In this document: positions 1 to 8,494 of the stretch, piece after piece
Position numbering within the stretch: position 1 is the first letter of the stretch
How the letters are laid out: each line of letters begins with the position of its first letter
NCBI RefSeq assembly: GCF_002845985.1
Contig: NZ_PDFK01000002.1
Location: forward strand, 868,001-932,000
Reading direction: 5' to 3'
DNA length: 64,000 nt
Source: Lysinibacillus fusiformis
Lineage (GTDB): Bacteria > Bacillota > Bacilli > Bacillales_A > Planococcaceae
Notes under the pieces: model-generated
What the model was told of the DNA's origin: nothing
Seen by the model: only the letters and a program-made list of their open reading frames with translations
The model's database searches: none
Position numbers and translations under genes: made by a program

Positions 1-824
1 ATCCATTTTCGTAAATTTGATACGCCCAGTAACACAATGGCTTGTTTAATGGAGCGTACCTTCGATTTAGATCGTTTAGATGAATTATTAATCATTTGTA
101 ATAATTTATACGTCAATGAAATATCTCGTTCGATATTTTCCGCTAATAATTGGATATTTGGCTCTTCTTCTTTTAATAAAGAGATGATGTGAATATATTG
201 AATTGTATTCGCTGGAATGTCTGTTGCTCGTATTATTTGAGGTTGTTCAAAAAAATAACCTTGAAATAACACATAGCCAGAAGATTTAGCTACTTCAAAC
301 TGATGACGCGTTTCTACTTTCTCAGCGAGTAATTGAATGTTTGGAAACTTATCCTTTACTTTAACTTCAATTTCCATTCGTTTAACGATAGATGATGCTA
401 AAAAATCAACCTTAATATAATCAATCTGCTCAAATAATTCATCATAAATTTCCACATGCTCATCCATAATAAAATCATCTAAAGCAATTTGGAACCCATG
501 TTTTTTTAGCTCAATTACACGTTCCACTAACTGAGGAGTAAGCGGAACATCTTCTAGTATCTCAATCACAACCTGTGAAGGATTTAAAAATTCATGAATG
601 GAGCTCATCAATAAGTTTTCAGTAAAATTAACAAAACCCGGTTTACCTTTTGTTACCTCTTCAAAACCAATTGAAAGAAATGAGTTCACAAGTACGTCAA
701 TCGTTGCTGCATCTGAATCGACCATTGGAAAGCCATTGACGTTTTTGCCACGATATAATAATTCATAAGCAACTACCTGCTCATGAAGATTAAAAATAGG
801 CTGTCTGCCAATAAATACTTCCAT
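1..824 (-). CDS. EAL-HDOD domain signalling protein (partial, C-terminus beyond window)
   Basis: Reading the minus strand from ATG at 824 gives an open frame to base 1 with no stop, so about 274 N-terminal residues are seen. The N-terminal ~200 residues are EAL-like: YELLYRG near residue 20 (Glu of the EAL position), NFT, IEILED, LDDF, IKVD, AEKVE and FQGYFFE. A HDOD-type start follows (YKLLQMINN, KQAIVLLG). This order is that of the YuxH/CdgJ family. Most c-di-GMP phosphodiesterase ligands are present, but the DDFGxG loop reads DDFIMD, so catalysis is uncertain and a signalling-adaptor role is possible. A G-rich ribosome binding site precedes the start. Confidence 0.85.
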   Translation of the reverse strand, partial: MEVFIGRQPIFNLHEQVVAYELLYRGKNVNGFPMVDSDAATIDVLVNSFLSIGFEEVTKGKPGFVNFTENLLMSSIHEFLNPSQVVIEILEDVPLTPQLVERVIELKKHGFQIALDDFIMDEHVEIYDELFEQIDYIKVDFLASSIVKRMEIEVKVKDKFPNIQLLAEKVETRHQFEVAKSSGYVLFQGYFFEQPQIIRATDIPANTIQYIHIISLLKEEEPNIQLLAENIERDISLTYKLLQMINNSSKRSKSKVRSIKQAIVLLGVSNLRKW

Positions 825-939
825 TTCGCTGCCCCCATTTCTTCATATTCTAGTAATATATAGTATATCATTTTTACGACCTGTTGTTTATACTTCACAC
901 TAATTTAGTATGGTCACTATTAGACATATAACACAAGAA

Positions 940-984
940 AGGACAGTCCTAGTGATGATCCATTGACCACTTTAGGACTGTCCT
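940..984 (-). terminator. Rho-independent terminator of the DedA gene
   Basis: A 12-bp perfect inverted repeat (940-951 with 973-984, arm AGGACAGTCCTA) lies just past the DedA stop. On the minus strand the hairpin is followed by TTTCTTGT, a fair U-tract. Confidence 0.75.
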
Positions 985-986
985 CA

Positions 987-1634
987 TTATTTACCTACTC
1001 TAGATTTGATAGCACCAATAACTGCAGGCACAACTGATATAAAGATAATCAAAATAAGGACAACCGAGAAGTTATCTTTAATAATAGGAATATTACCAAA
1101 GAAATAACCTAGTAATGTACAGCTGAATACCCATAATATTGCACCAAAGATATTATAAAATAAGAAATAGCTATATTTCATTTTACTTGCACCCGCCACA
1201 AACGGGATAAATGTACGAATAAATGGCATGAAACGAGCTATAACAATCGTTTTCCCACCATGTGTATTAAAGAATTTTTCAGCTGCCTCCATACGTTCTT
1301 TTTTAACAACTCTTCCGAGGAGGCTCTTTGGAGGGATTGATGTTCCTACCTTATGACCAATATGATAGTTCATCGTATCTCCTAAAATAGCTGCTGCTAA
1401 AAATACAGGAATTAAAATCCACATATCAAAGGCACCCATTGCAGCTGCTAATGTTCCACTTGCAAATAGCAATGAATCACCAGGTAGGAATGGGAAAATG
1501 ACAACGCCTGTCTCTACAAAAACAATCGCAAATAAAATCAGATAACTCCAATTGCCAAAATCACGAATAATTTCTTCTAAATGCACATCGATATGCACAA
1601 TAAAGCTTATTAACTCCTTAATGAGTTCTAACAT
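987..1634 (-). CDS. DedA family membrane protein
   Basis: A 215-residue polytopic membrane protein of the DedA/SNARE-associated family, which includes undecaprenyl-phosphate and phospholipid translocases. Diagnostic residues are visible: the FVETG segment followed by FLPGDSLL near residues 40-55, a GDTMNYHIG segment near 85-93, and the helical motif IARFMPFIRTFIPFVAGASKM around 132-152. Hydrophobic segments lie near 28-48, 70-88, 155-177 and 188-208. It stands alone on the minus strand with its own terminator. Substrate cannot be told from sequence; undecaprenyl-phosphate recycling is the best-supported family role. Confidence 0.9.
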   Translation of the reverse strand: MLELIKELISFIVHIDVHLEEIIRDFGNWSYLILFAIVFVETGVVIFPFLPGDSLLFASGTLAAAMGAFDMWILIPVFLAAAILGDTMNYHIGHKVGTSIPPKSLLGRVVKKERMEAAEKFFNTHGGKTIVIARFMPFIRTFIPFVAGASKMKYSYFLFYNIFGAILWVFSCTLLGYFFGNIPIIKDNFSVVLILIIFISVVPAVIGAIKSRVGK

Positions 1635-1784
1635 GTTTTTGTATGCTCTCTTTCAATAGTATTTTTACCTAAAAGCTTTGACGTAGCTTCACATCAAAGG
1701 GTTCCAGTTTTGTACGTCTTTTTACATTACTTCCTCACTATATGACAAGCTCTTGAAAAGTATGTAGAAGATTTCACATGTTTG

Positions 1785-1814
1785 ATTTTATCACTTACAG
1801 ACAACTACTCTCAA
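1785..1814 (-). promoter_or_regulatory. Candidate sigma-A promoter for the DedA gene
   Basis: On the minus strand TTGAGA (1809-1814) and TAAAAT (1785-1790) are separated by 18 nt, about 150 nt upstream of the DedA start. Identified by eye only. Confidence 0.4.
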
Positions 1815-1852
1815 CTGATTTTACTATTATACGAATAATGTACATAAAAAAA

Positions 1853-1876
1853 AGCTACCATTTTTCAATAGTAGCT
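1853..1876 (-). terminator. Terminator of the acyl-CoA ligase gene
   Basis: Arms 1853-1860 and 1869-1876 (AGCTAC core) form a hairpin. On the minus strand it is followed directly by a run of T residues, placed just after the ligase stop codon. Confidence 0.85.
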
Positions 1877-1884
1877 ATACTCGT

Positions 1885-3432
1885 TTAAACTTTTTCTTTT
1901 AATGAACGTCGTAATATTTTCCCTGTCGTGTTTTTCGGAAGTTCATCCAGTATCTCAATCATCTTTGGCACCTTGTATTTCACCATATGCTTGGCACAAT
2001 AAGATAGCAGATCTTCTGTCGTAGTGGCTGCTACTTCTTTTAACACAACATATGCATGTACAGCTTCCCCTAAGTTAGGATCTGGAAAGCCTACCACCGC
2101 CGCCTCTACAATATTATTATGGGCAAACAGCACTTCCTCAACCTCACGAGGATAAACATTAAAGCCACCTACAATAATCATATCTTTTTTGCGATCGACA
2201 ATGTAAAAATAGCCTTCTTCATCTACCCTAGCTAAATCCCCTGTATAGAGCCAGCCGTCGCGAATGGCCATGGCCGTTTCTTCAGGCATTTTATAGTAAC
2301 CCTTCATCACATTAGGGCCACGTACAATCAGCTCGCCAACTTCGCCAACAGGTACTTCCTGACCGTTCACATCAACCACTCTATTCTCCACATTGCTTAT
2401 CGATGTACCGATAGAGCCAGCTTTTCGATCACGATCAAGTGGATTAAAGCATGTAACAGGCGAAGCTTCCGATAAGCCGTATCCCTCTGACACACGCACA
2501 TTAAATTTCTGTTCGAAATTATGTAAGAGTGCAACAGGTAAAGATGCCCCACCTGAAATGGCCAAACGAATTGTCGAGAAATCTTCAGGATCACCTTCAG
2601 GTAATTGATACAAGAAATTATACATGGTTGGAACACCAGCAAATACCGTTGCTTTTTGCTCTCTCGCTAAAGCAAAAATTTCAGTAGGGCTAAAGCGAGG
2701 TGTAAGTAAAACTGTTGCTCCGCTTAATAAAGGCGCATTGACCACAACCGTTAAGGCAAATACATGAAACACTGGTAATGTAGCAATGACGCGATCATCT
2801 GCCTTGATTCCTAAATAATGGGCAACATCACGAGCATTTGAATACACATTGCCATGTGTCAGCATAGCACCCTTTGGACTACCTGTAGTTCCTGAAGTGT
2901 ATAAAATAATAGCATTGTCATTATCTGCAACTTCCACAGGCTCTAAAGATTCAGCAGCAGTGGCAATGACCTGTGTAAATAAATGCGTTTTTTCTTGTGC
3001 TTGCGGTGATAACGCTGCCATTTTTTCCGCTATATCTGGCGTGGTTTCACAAACTATAAATGTGCTTACTTGTGGAAATGCTTGTACACCCTTTTCAACT
3101 AATGGAAGCAAAGCGTCGAGTGCAATGACTGCTTTTACATCCCCGTTATGCAAAATATAAGAAATTTCATCTGGTGTATAGATTGGGTTAACTGGTATTG
3201 CTGTTGCCCCTAAACGCATTGTTGCATACAAGGCAATTAAATAGTGTGGCGTATTGCCGAGTAAAAACGCCACATGGTCCCCTTTTTCAACACCTAAATC
3301 TTGTAATCCCTTTGCAAAACGACCAACTGTATGCTCAAATTCCCCGTAAGTTGTATCTTTCCCCATAAAATGATACGCAACTTTTTCCGGCTGCTCTGTT
3401 GCCTGTTGGCGAACACGTGAAACTAAATTCAA
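1885..3432 (-). CDS. lcfB: Long-chain fatty-acid-CoA ligase
   Basis: A 515-residue AMP-forming acyl-CoA synthetase that activates free fatty acids with ATP and CoA for beta-oxidation. The adenylate-forming signature YTSGTTGSPKGAMLTHGN is near residues 178-195, the YGLSEASP motif near 318, the YTGDLARVDEEGY hinge near 397, and the C-terminal KNTTGKILRR lysine motif near 500-509. Start is TTG at 3432, with a GGGG ribosome binding site about 9 nt before it. Length and neighbours (lplJ and yhfH upstream) agree with B. subtilis LcfB (YhfL). A palindrome upstream suggests FadR control. Confidence 0.93.
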   Translation of the reverse strand: MNLVSRVRQQATEQPEKVAYHFMGKDTTYGEFEHTVGRFAKGLQDLGVEKGDHVAFLLGNTPHYLIALYATMRLGATAIPVNPIYTPDEISYILHNGDVKAVIALDALLPLVEKGVQAFPQVSTFIVCETTPDIAEKMAALSPQAQEKTHLFTQVIATAAESLEPVEVADNDNAIILYTSGTTGSPKGAMLTHGNVYSNARDVAHYLGIKADDRVIATLPVFHVFALTVVVNAPLLSGATVLLTPRFSPTEIFALAREQKATVFAGVPTMYNFLYQLPEGDPEDFSTIRLAISGGASLPVALLHNFEQKFNVRVSEGYGLSEASPVTCFNPLDRDRKAGSIGTSISNVENRVVDVNGQEVPVGEVGELIVRGPNVMKGYYKMPEETAMAIRDGWLYTGDLARVDEEGYFYIVDRKKDMIIVGGFNVYPREVEEVLFAHNNIVEAAVVGFPDPNLGEAVHAYVVLKEVAATTTEDLLSYCAKHMVKYKVPKMIEILDELPKNTTGKILRRSLKEKV

Positions 3433-3458
3433 TTACACCATCCCCTTATCGTATAAAA

Positions 3459-3472
3459 TGAATCGTTATTCA
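3459..3472. promoter_or_regulatory. FadR-like operator upstream of lcfB
   Basis: TGAATCGTTATTCA is a TGAAT-N4-ATTCA palindrome 27 nt upstream of the lcfB start. It resembles the core of the FadR (TetR-type, fatty-acid degradation repressor) operator of Bacillus. The same architecture recurs at 40200-40213 before the enoyl-CoA hydratase gene. Confidence 0.55.
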
Positions 3473-3574
3473 GTAATATTATATAAGAAATGTATCTAAA
3501 AGACAATGAATCTTTTTATTTCATGTCATAAATTACGTTAAATAATTCATTTTTTTCTCTTTTAAACAAAGACA

Positions 3575-5509
3575 TCATGAGCGGATATGTGAGATGTAAC
3601 GCCAACGAATTAAATAAAAGTAAACTACTTGTATTAACACAAAGAAGCCAAAAGCAAAGAATACTTCTTTTACAATCGAAATATTTGCTATGTCTCTCAA
3701 AATACCTTGTACCATTAGAAAAGCAAAGGCACTATGCATCATTGCAACACCCCAAGGCAAAAAGAATTGAGGAAATAAATGACGATTAACAAGCTTTTTC
3801 AGCTCCGCATCAGTTAAGCCCATGCGCTTTAACACATCAAATTTACGCTTTTCACGTTCAAGTGATGTATGCAATTTAAAATAGATAAAGCTCCCAGCCG
3901 CAAGTAAAAATACAGTGGCAACCAATACACCCACTAAAGTAAATAATGAGTAGGTAGCTAGTATATAAGAATAATTTAATCCTGCATTTTCAAAGTAAAA
4001 TGGACTAAATTTATCCTTTTTAAGAAAATATAAATTGGATTCTAGATGGTCTATAGCCCTCCCGATATCTTTTGTTTCCATCCATTGTGGTATAACGAAT
4101 GTAAATAGATGATAACTAGGTTGAATAATATCTTGATCAGAGATCGGATGAATCAGCTTTGCGAAGTCCTCATCACTAATGACAATTGAATTGACACTTA
4201 CAATTGAACCTGGAAACACTATTTTTGGATAGACACTATCGATGGTAATCGGAATATTATTCTCTTCTAAAACGGTGTGCACAATTCTATTTTTTAATTT
4301 TTTTAACGAATCCTCTGAATAAGGGATAAATACTGCCTCACCAGCTCCCAGGTTCAGTAATGGATAACTATACGAAGAAAGCAAAACATTCATATCGGAC
4401 TCTCGAAATACCTCCACTTCATTTCGAGTGAAAGAAGAGGTTTGCTTCACTACAATAAAACGGGACAGCTGATAAGATAAACCTTTCTCCTCTAATTGCA
4501 GTCGCAATGAATTGATATGCTCTCGCTCAAATGGATTATCCACATCTCCTTTATAAACCAGCCCTAATGGATTTAAGCGATCATATTGAGTTGTATAGGA
4601 GGACATAGTCGCTAAAACGCCCACAGACAAAAAGGCAAGTGTTGATACCATCGTAACAACGAAAAACATTTTCACATTATCCATCATAATATGGGTTTGT
4701 TCAGCTAGTGAGAGAAGACGGTAACGTTGCCAATGAAACTTGCGTTTTCCACGTGCTAAATCTAAAAAGCACGGGACGGAATCACTGAAAAAATAATATG
4801 TGCCGAATGTTGCTGAAAATGGTATTAATAAAGTTAGCCAGATGAATGCCGTATGTCCTACAACAAACGCTAAAATATACGTCGTTAAAATTAAAGCAAT
4901 ACCGTAAATAGCTCGGATTTTGGAATAGGTTGTTAAGCTATTTACATAATCACTGCCTTTAATAAGATCTCGTAATTTTCTCTCTCGTGTAAAATACACA
5001 CTAATAAATGAAATGACGACAAACGCACTTGTAAAAACACCAATTGTTAGTAAAAACGGCTGCCAGGAAACATATAATGGTAATTCATCTAAATGCAAAA
5101 TTTCTCGTACGATCATAAAAAAGAATTTTGAAAACGAGAAGCCAAACACGATACCTACAATAATAGAGCCTGACCCAATAATCATTGTCTCTAAAAAGAC
5201 AAGTCTATTCATCTGGCGCTTTTCCATTCCTAAATGCAATAAAATGGCGAATTCATGGGATCTTGCCTCTAAAAAGGCACTCATGGAATAATACAAAAAG
5301 AATAATGTAAAGAGGACGAGAACAATTTCAGCACCCACCATCCCGATAAGTGATACCTCTCCTAATATCCCGCGCTCAATATCAGGATGAAACATTAGCA
5401 TTGAATAGATAAAAAATACAGCCACAGAAAAAAAGCTTGCCATGAAAAAGGCACCATATATCCGGCTGTTCCGCACGACATTACGGTAAGCGAATTGTCG
5501 AAAGGTCAC
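3575..5509 (-). CDS. BceB-type ABC transporter permease
   Basis: A 644-residue permease of the peptide-antibiotic (Bce/Vra) family. Four hydrophobic segments occupy roughly residues 15-240, more follow near 195-245 and 280-305, then a large extracytoplasmic region of about 200 residues (around 315-510), and FtsX-like helices near 517-545, 570-595 and 608-635. That long loop between late helices is the family hallmark and mediates peptide recognition. The start is GTG at 5509 with AGGAGG about 8 nt upstream; it overlaps the ATPase gene by 29 nt, implying translational coupling. Its partners are the ATPase and two-component genes just upstream. Confidence 0.9.
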   Translation of the reverse strand: MTFRQFAYRNVVRNSRIYGAFFMASFFSVAVFFIYSMLMFHPDIERGILGEVSLIGMVGAEIVLVLFTLFFLYYSMSAFLEARSHEFAILLHLGMEKRQMNRLVFLETMIIGSGSIIVGIVFGFSFSKFFFMIVREILHLDELPLYVSWQPFLLTIGVFTSAFVVISFISVYFTRERKLRDLIKGSDYVNSLTTYSKIRAIYGIALILTTYILAFVVGHTAFIWLTLLIPFSATFGTYYFFSDSVPCFLDLARGKRKFHWQRYRLLSLAEQTHIMMDNVKMFFVVTMVSTLAFLSVGVLATMSSYTTQYDRLNPLGLVYKGDVDNPFEREHINSLRLQLEEKGLSYQLSRFIVVKQTSSFTRNEVEVFRESDMNVLLSSYSYPLLNLGAGEAVFIPYSEDSLKKLKNRIVHTVLEENNIPITIDSVYPKIVFPGSIVSVNSIVISDEDFAKLIHPISDQDIIQPSYHLFTFVIPQWMETKDIGRAIDHLESNLYFLKKDKFSPFYFENAGLNYSYILATYSLFTLVGVLVATVFLLAAGSFIYFKLHTSLEREKRKFDVLKRMGLTDAELKKLVNRHLFPQFFLPWGVAMMHSAFAFLMVQGILRDIANISIVKEVFFAFGFFVLIQVVYFYLIRWRYISHIRS

Positions 5510-6257
5510 CTACTTGCCCTCCTCCTAGTAAGCTCAAAACATTTAATATACGTTGGAAAAACATTTGACGACGATCATCTCGATAAATTTCATTGAAAAA
5601 TTCACCGTCTTTAATGAACAACACCCGATCACAATAGCTAGCTGCAATCGGATCATGTGTGACCATTACAATCGTCGTTTGTTTATCCTGATTGACTTTT
5701 GTTAGCAGTTCGAGCACATCACGTGAAGAATTCGAATCTAAATTACCCGTAGGCTCATCCGCTAAAATCAGACTCGGATTATGGATAAGTGCTCGACCAA
5801 TAGCCGTTCTTTGTGCCTGTCCACCAGATATTTCATTTGGACGTCTATGAAGGAAAGAAGTTAAGTCGAGCTTTTCTACAATACTAGCTAGACGTTCCTC
5901 CATTACTTCTAAAGGCTGTTGGTCTAATGTTAGTGGCAGCACGATATTTTCCTCGACCGTTAGCATGTGCAAAAGATTGAAATCCTGAAACACAAAACCG
6001 AGCTGTCTTCTTCTGAAGTAAGCAAGCTCAGTTGCATTTAATTTATGTGGATTCATGCCATCCAGTATGATTTCACCGCTAGTAGGCTCATCAATTGTCG
6101 AGATAATATTCAGCAAGGTCGTTTTGCCACTTCCGGAAGGTCCCATAACAGCTAAAAACTCCCCTTCTTCTACATCAAAGCTCAACTGATTTAATGCCCT
6201 ATGTGTCACTTTACCTTCATATACTTTTGTCACATCTTTAATTTGTAAAATAGGCAT
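5481..6257 (-). CDS. BceA-type ABC transporter ATP-binding protein
   Basis: A 258-residue MacB/LolD-like ATPase. Walker A GPSGSGKTT (about 40-48), Q-loop FVFQDFN, signature EISGGQAQR, Walker B LILADEPTGNLD and the H-loop MVTHD are intact. The C-terminal tail beyond the usual end (last ~20 residues) comes from the frame that overlaps the permease start. It powers the permease encoded immediately downstream. Related B. subtilis systems are BceA, PsdA and YxdL; which one this matches best cannot be judged by eye. Confidence 0.92.
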   Translation of the reverse strand: MPILQIKDVTKVYEGKVTHRALNQLSFDVEEGEFLAVMGPSGSGKTTLLNIISTIDEPTSGEIILDGMNPHKLNATELAYFRRRQLGFVFQDFNLLHMLTVEENIVLPLTLDQQPLEVMEERLASIVEKLDLTSFLHRRPNEISGGQAQRTAIGRALIHNPSLILADEPTGNLDSNSSRDVLELLTKVNQDKQTTIVMVTHDPIAASYCDRVLFIKDGEFFNEIYRDDRRQMFFQRILNVLSLLGGGQVGDLSTIRLP

Positions 6258-6269
6258 ACGTCATTCACC

Positions 6270-6695
6270 TTATTTCTTCATTAATTCTAAGGATTGTGGT
6301 AAAAGCCACTGTAATACGACCTCAAAGCCGATTTGAAAATGAGGCTCTGTTAATGTCAGAACGGACTCTTCCTCTACTAAACTAAAGCAATGCTCCCCAA
6401 CAATCACATCCCAAGCATCTATTTCTCCCTCTAGGATCTCACCGCACACAGTATAATACCCACTGTACATCATCTGTTGACCTTCGATAGGAAATGCATT
6501 CAATAATGTAGGTTGCTGTAAGTTTAACCCAAGCTTATTTGAAAAATGCAATAGTTCTTCATCGAGCCTCTCATTTGCCTTCAAGAAATTTTGATAAGCA
6601 AAATGATCCCCCTCTTGCATTTGTGTCATATAAAGAGCTTTTGTTTTCTCCTTATCAATAGTTAATACCCAATCTTCTATACGTACTTCTCCCAT
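6270..6695 (-). CDS. Uncharacterised protein in the Bce-type operon
   Basis: A 141-residue soluble protein that I do not recognise. It has no signal peptide or membrane segment, is acidic, and shows mixed alpha/beta character with one central Cys (YTVCGEI) and one later Cys (GEHCFSL). It sits 12 nt after the kinase gene and 12 nt before the ATPase gene, all on one strand, so it should be co-transcribed. Typical BceRSAB loci have no gene here. A cytosolic accessory or modulator of kinase or ATPase is a guess from position only. Confidence 0.75.
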   Translation of the reverse strand: MGEVRIEDWVLTIDKEKTKALYMTQMQEGDHFAYQNFLKANERLDEELLHFSNKLGLNLQQPTLLNAFPIEGQQMMYSGYYTVCGEILEGEIDAWDVIVGEHCFSLVEEESVLTLTEPHFQIGFEVVLQWLLPQSLELMKK

Positions 6696-6706
6696 CCTAG
6701 CGCCCC

Positions 6707-7690
6707 CTAATTTGTAAATGTCACTGTCACAATTGTCCCTTTTCCTACCTCTGATGTAATAGCCAATTCATGTCCTAGCTTTTCACAGATTTCTTTGGCT
6801 AAATAAAGGCCCATCCCAGTAGATTCCCCTGTTTTCCGCCCATTTTCACCAGTAAAAAAGGCTTTTGTAACACGTGAAAGATCGGAAGCTGGAATCCCAA
6901 TTCCCTCATCGCAAATGGCTAGCTGTACATAGTCATCCTTTTCAATGGCAGAAATCACAATTTTTTTATTGCTTTCAAACGTGTATTTCACCGCATTTGT
7001 AATAAATTGGCCAAGAATGAAGCGAAGCCATTTCGAATCACTGGCAACAATAAGATCATCCTCAATATGAATTTCTGGGAAAACTCTTTTCGTAATAAAT
7101 AAACGTTTATTTTCATTAACAGTTGCAGTGACAATTGCTTTCAACGCAACCTGTTCCACTTGCATATCATCCTCAAAATTTTCTAAACGTGCATTAACAA
7201 GCACCATGTCCAAGCCTCTACGTAAACGATCAATTTCCTCCTGTACGTTCTTTTTATCAAGAGGTCGGTCATCCTGTAATAATAATTCAATGACTGAAAT
7301 AGGTGTTTTCATTTGATGCACCCATTGGTTCATAAACTGATCATGTCTTTTTTGACTTGCATATAGCGCATGCAGCTCATGCTGATAAAGGCGATACAAC
7401 TCGTGCATGTACTTTTCGGTTTGCATAGCTTCTGGCGTTTTTGCGTTTTTTTGTAGCACATCCTCCATTGCTGTTGGGAGATGAGTGATTTTCATCAAAT
7501 AACGTTGGCGCATTAAATAACGCACAAGTAAAAATGAAGCTAATAAGACAAGGCTAATACAGAAGGAATAAATAGCTGTATCAATATTTCGAAAGCCATC
7601 TAGCATATAAATGACCATAATGAAGCCAACTAATAAGAGCTGGAACACAATAAATGATGCATAGTCACGTAAGAATAATTTCCAGCCCAC
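6707..7690 (-). CDS. BceS-like intramembrane-sensing histidine kinase
   Basis: A 327-residue kinase with two transmembrane helices (about 11-30 and 38-57) joined by a loop of under 10 residues, so there is no extracellular sensor. This is the BceS class, which senses drug through its partner ABC transporter. Phospho-acceptor His125 lies in WVHQMKTPISVIELL. ATP-binding boxes ITNAVKYTF, DEGIGIP and STGMGLYLAKEI follow. The GTG start overlaps the last base of the regulator stop codon. The neighbouring transporter is the expected sensing partner. Confidence 0.92.
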   Translation of the reverse strand: MGWKLFLRDYASFIVFQLLLVGFIMVIYMLDGFRNIDTAIYSFCISLVLLASFLLVRYLMRQRYLMKITHLPTAMEDVLQKNAKTPEAMQTEKYMHELYRLYQHELHALYASQKRHDQFMNQWVHQMKTPISVIELLLQDDRPLDKKNVQEEIDRLRRGLDMVLVNARLENFEDDMQVEQVALKAIVTATVNENKRLFITKRVFPEIHIEDDLIVASDSKWLRFILGQFITNAVKYTFESNKKIVISAIEKDDYVQLAICDEGIGIPASDLSRVTKAFFTGENGRKTGESTGMGLYLAKEICEKLGHELAITSEVGKGTIVTVTFTN

Positions 7691-8394
7691 TATAGCTCAC
7701 CTGCGCTTAATATGAACCGATAGCCCGCACCACGTACAGTTTCAATTGTTGATGCTATGTGATAATCTGCTAACTTTTTTCGTACGCGCGTCATATTAAC
7801 ATTCAACGTGTTCTCATCGACAAATGCCTGATCGTCCCAGAGTTCCTCTAGTAGCTGTTCACGCGTCACGACTTTCGGTGCATTTCCCATAAGCAGCTCT
7901 AAAATGATGCATTCTTTTTTCTGAAGTGGAATTTCTAAATCATTTTTATGTAGCTCCATTCTTTCTAAATGAAGTACAAGCTGTCCTTGCTTGATTGTCC
8001 GTTCCTCTTGCCTTGCTGCATACTCACCATATGTACGGCGTAGATGACTACGGATTTTAGCCAAAACAATTTCATAGTTAAATGGCTTGGTAATGAAATC
8101 GTCGCCCCCATTTTCAAGCGCAAAAATTTGGTCCATTTCTCCAGAGCGAGCAGAAATGAAAATAATCGGGCATGTTGTAAGCTGGCGTAGCTGGCGACAC
8201 CAATAATAGCCGTCATAAGCAGGTAAATTTATATCAAGCAGCACCATATGTGGATTAAATGCTGTAAATTCTTCGATGAGATGATCAAATTCTTGAATTG
8301 TTGCAACTTCGTATTGATATTTTCTAAGCGTTTCCGCTAGTAATGATGCAATCTTGACATCATCTTCTACTATGAATATTCGATGCTTTTCCAT
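7690..8394 (-). CDS. BceR-like OmpR-family response regulator
   Basis: A 234-residue regulator and first gene of the five-gene operon. The receiver domain has the acidic pair ED-D near 10-12, phospho-acceptor Asp54 (VLLDINLPAYDG) and Lys near 103 (TKPFNYE). A C-terminal winged helix (about 135-230) ends in VRGAGYRF. Start ATG has AAAGGAG about 8 nt upstream. It should activate its own operon in response to peptide antibiotics. A BceR-box-like repeat lies about 50 nt upstream of the start. Confidence 0.92.
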   Translation of the reverse strand: MEKHRIFIVEDDVKIASLLAETLRKYQYEVATIQEFDHLIEEFTAFNPHMVLLDINLPAYDGYYWCRQLRQLTTCPIIFISARSGEMDQIFALENGGDDFITKPFNYEIVLAKIRSHLRRTYGEYAARQEERTIKQGQLVLHLERMELHKNDLEIPLQKKECIILELLMGNAPKVVTREQLLEELWDDQAFVDENTLNVNMTRVRKKLADYHIASTIETVRGAGYRFILSAGEL

Positions 8395-8428
8395 ATCAAC
8401 ACTCCTTTCTTTCTATATTGTATCAAAA

Positions 8429-8462
8429 AAAGGTTCGACGACATAATTGTCAGCGAACCTTT
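8429..8462 (-). terminator. Terminator of lplJ
   Basis: Arms AAAGGTTCG (8429-8437) and CGAACCTTT (8454-8462) form a hairpin followed on the minus strand by a T7 run. It lies between the lplJ stop and the regulator gene of the next operon. Confidence 0.8.
8440..8452. promoter_or_regulatory. Candidate BceR-type binding repeat
   Basis: GACATAATTGTCA, read on the minus strand as TGACA-N4-TGTC, resembles the TNACA-N4-TGTAA boxes bound by BceR-like regulators. It lies in the loop of the lplJ terminator, 46-58 nt before the regulator start, upstream of a TACAAT -10-like hexamer. Confidence 0.35.
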
Positions 8463-8494
8463 AGGCTAAAACATTACACGAAACCGTATTTTCC

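Noticed and set aside
2397-2642. 81-residue ORF within lcfB
   Set aside because: Alternative frame of a strongly conserved enzyme gene.
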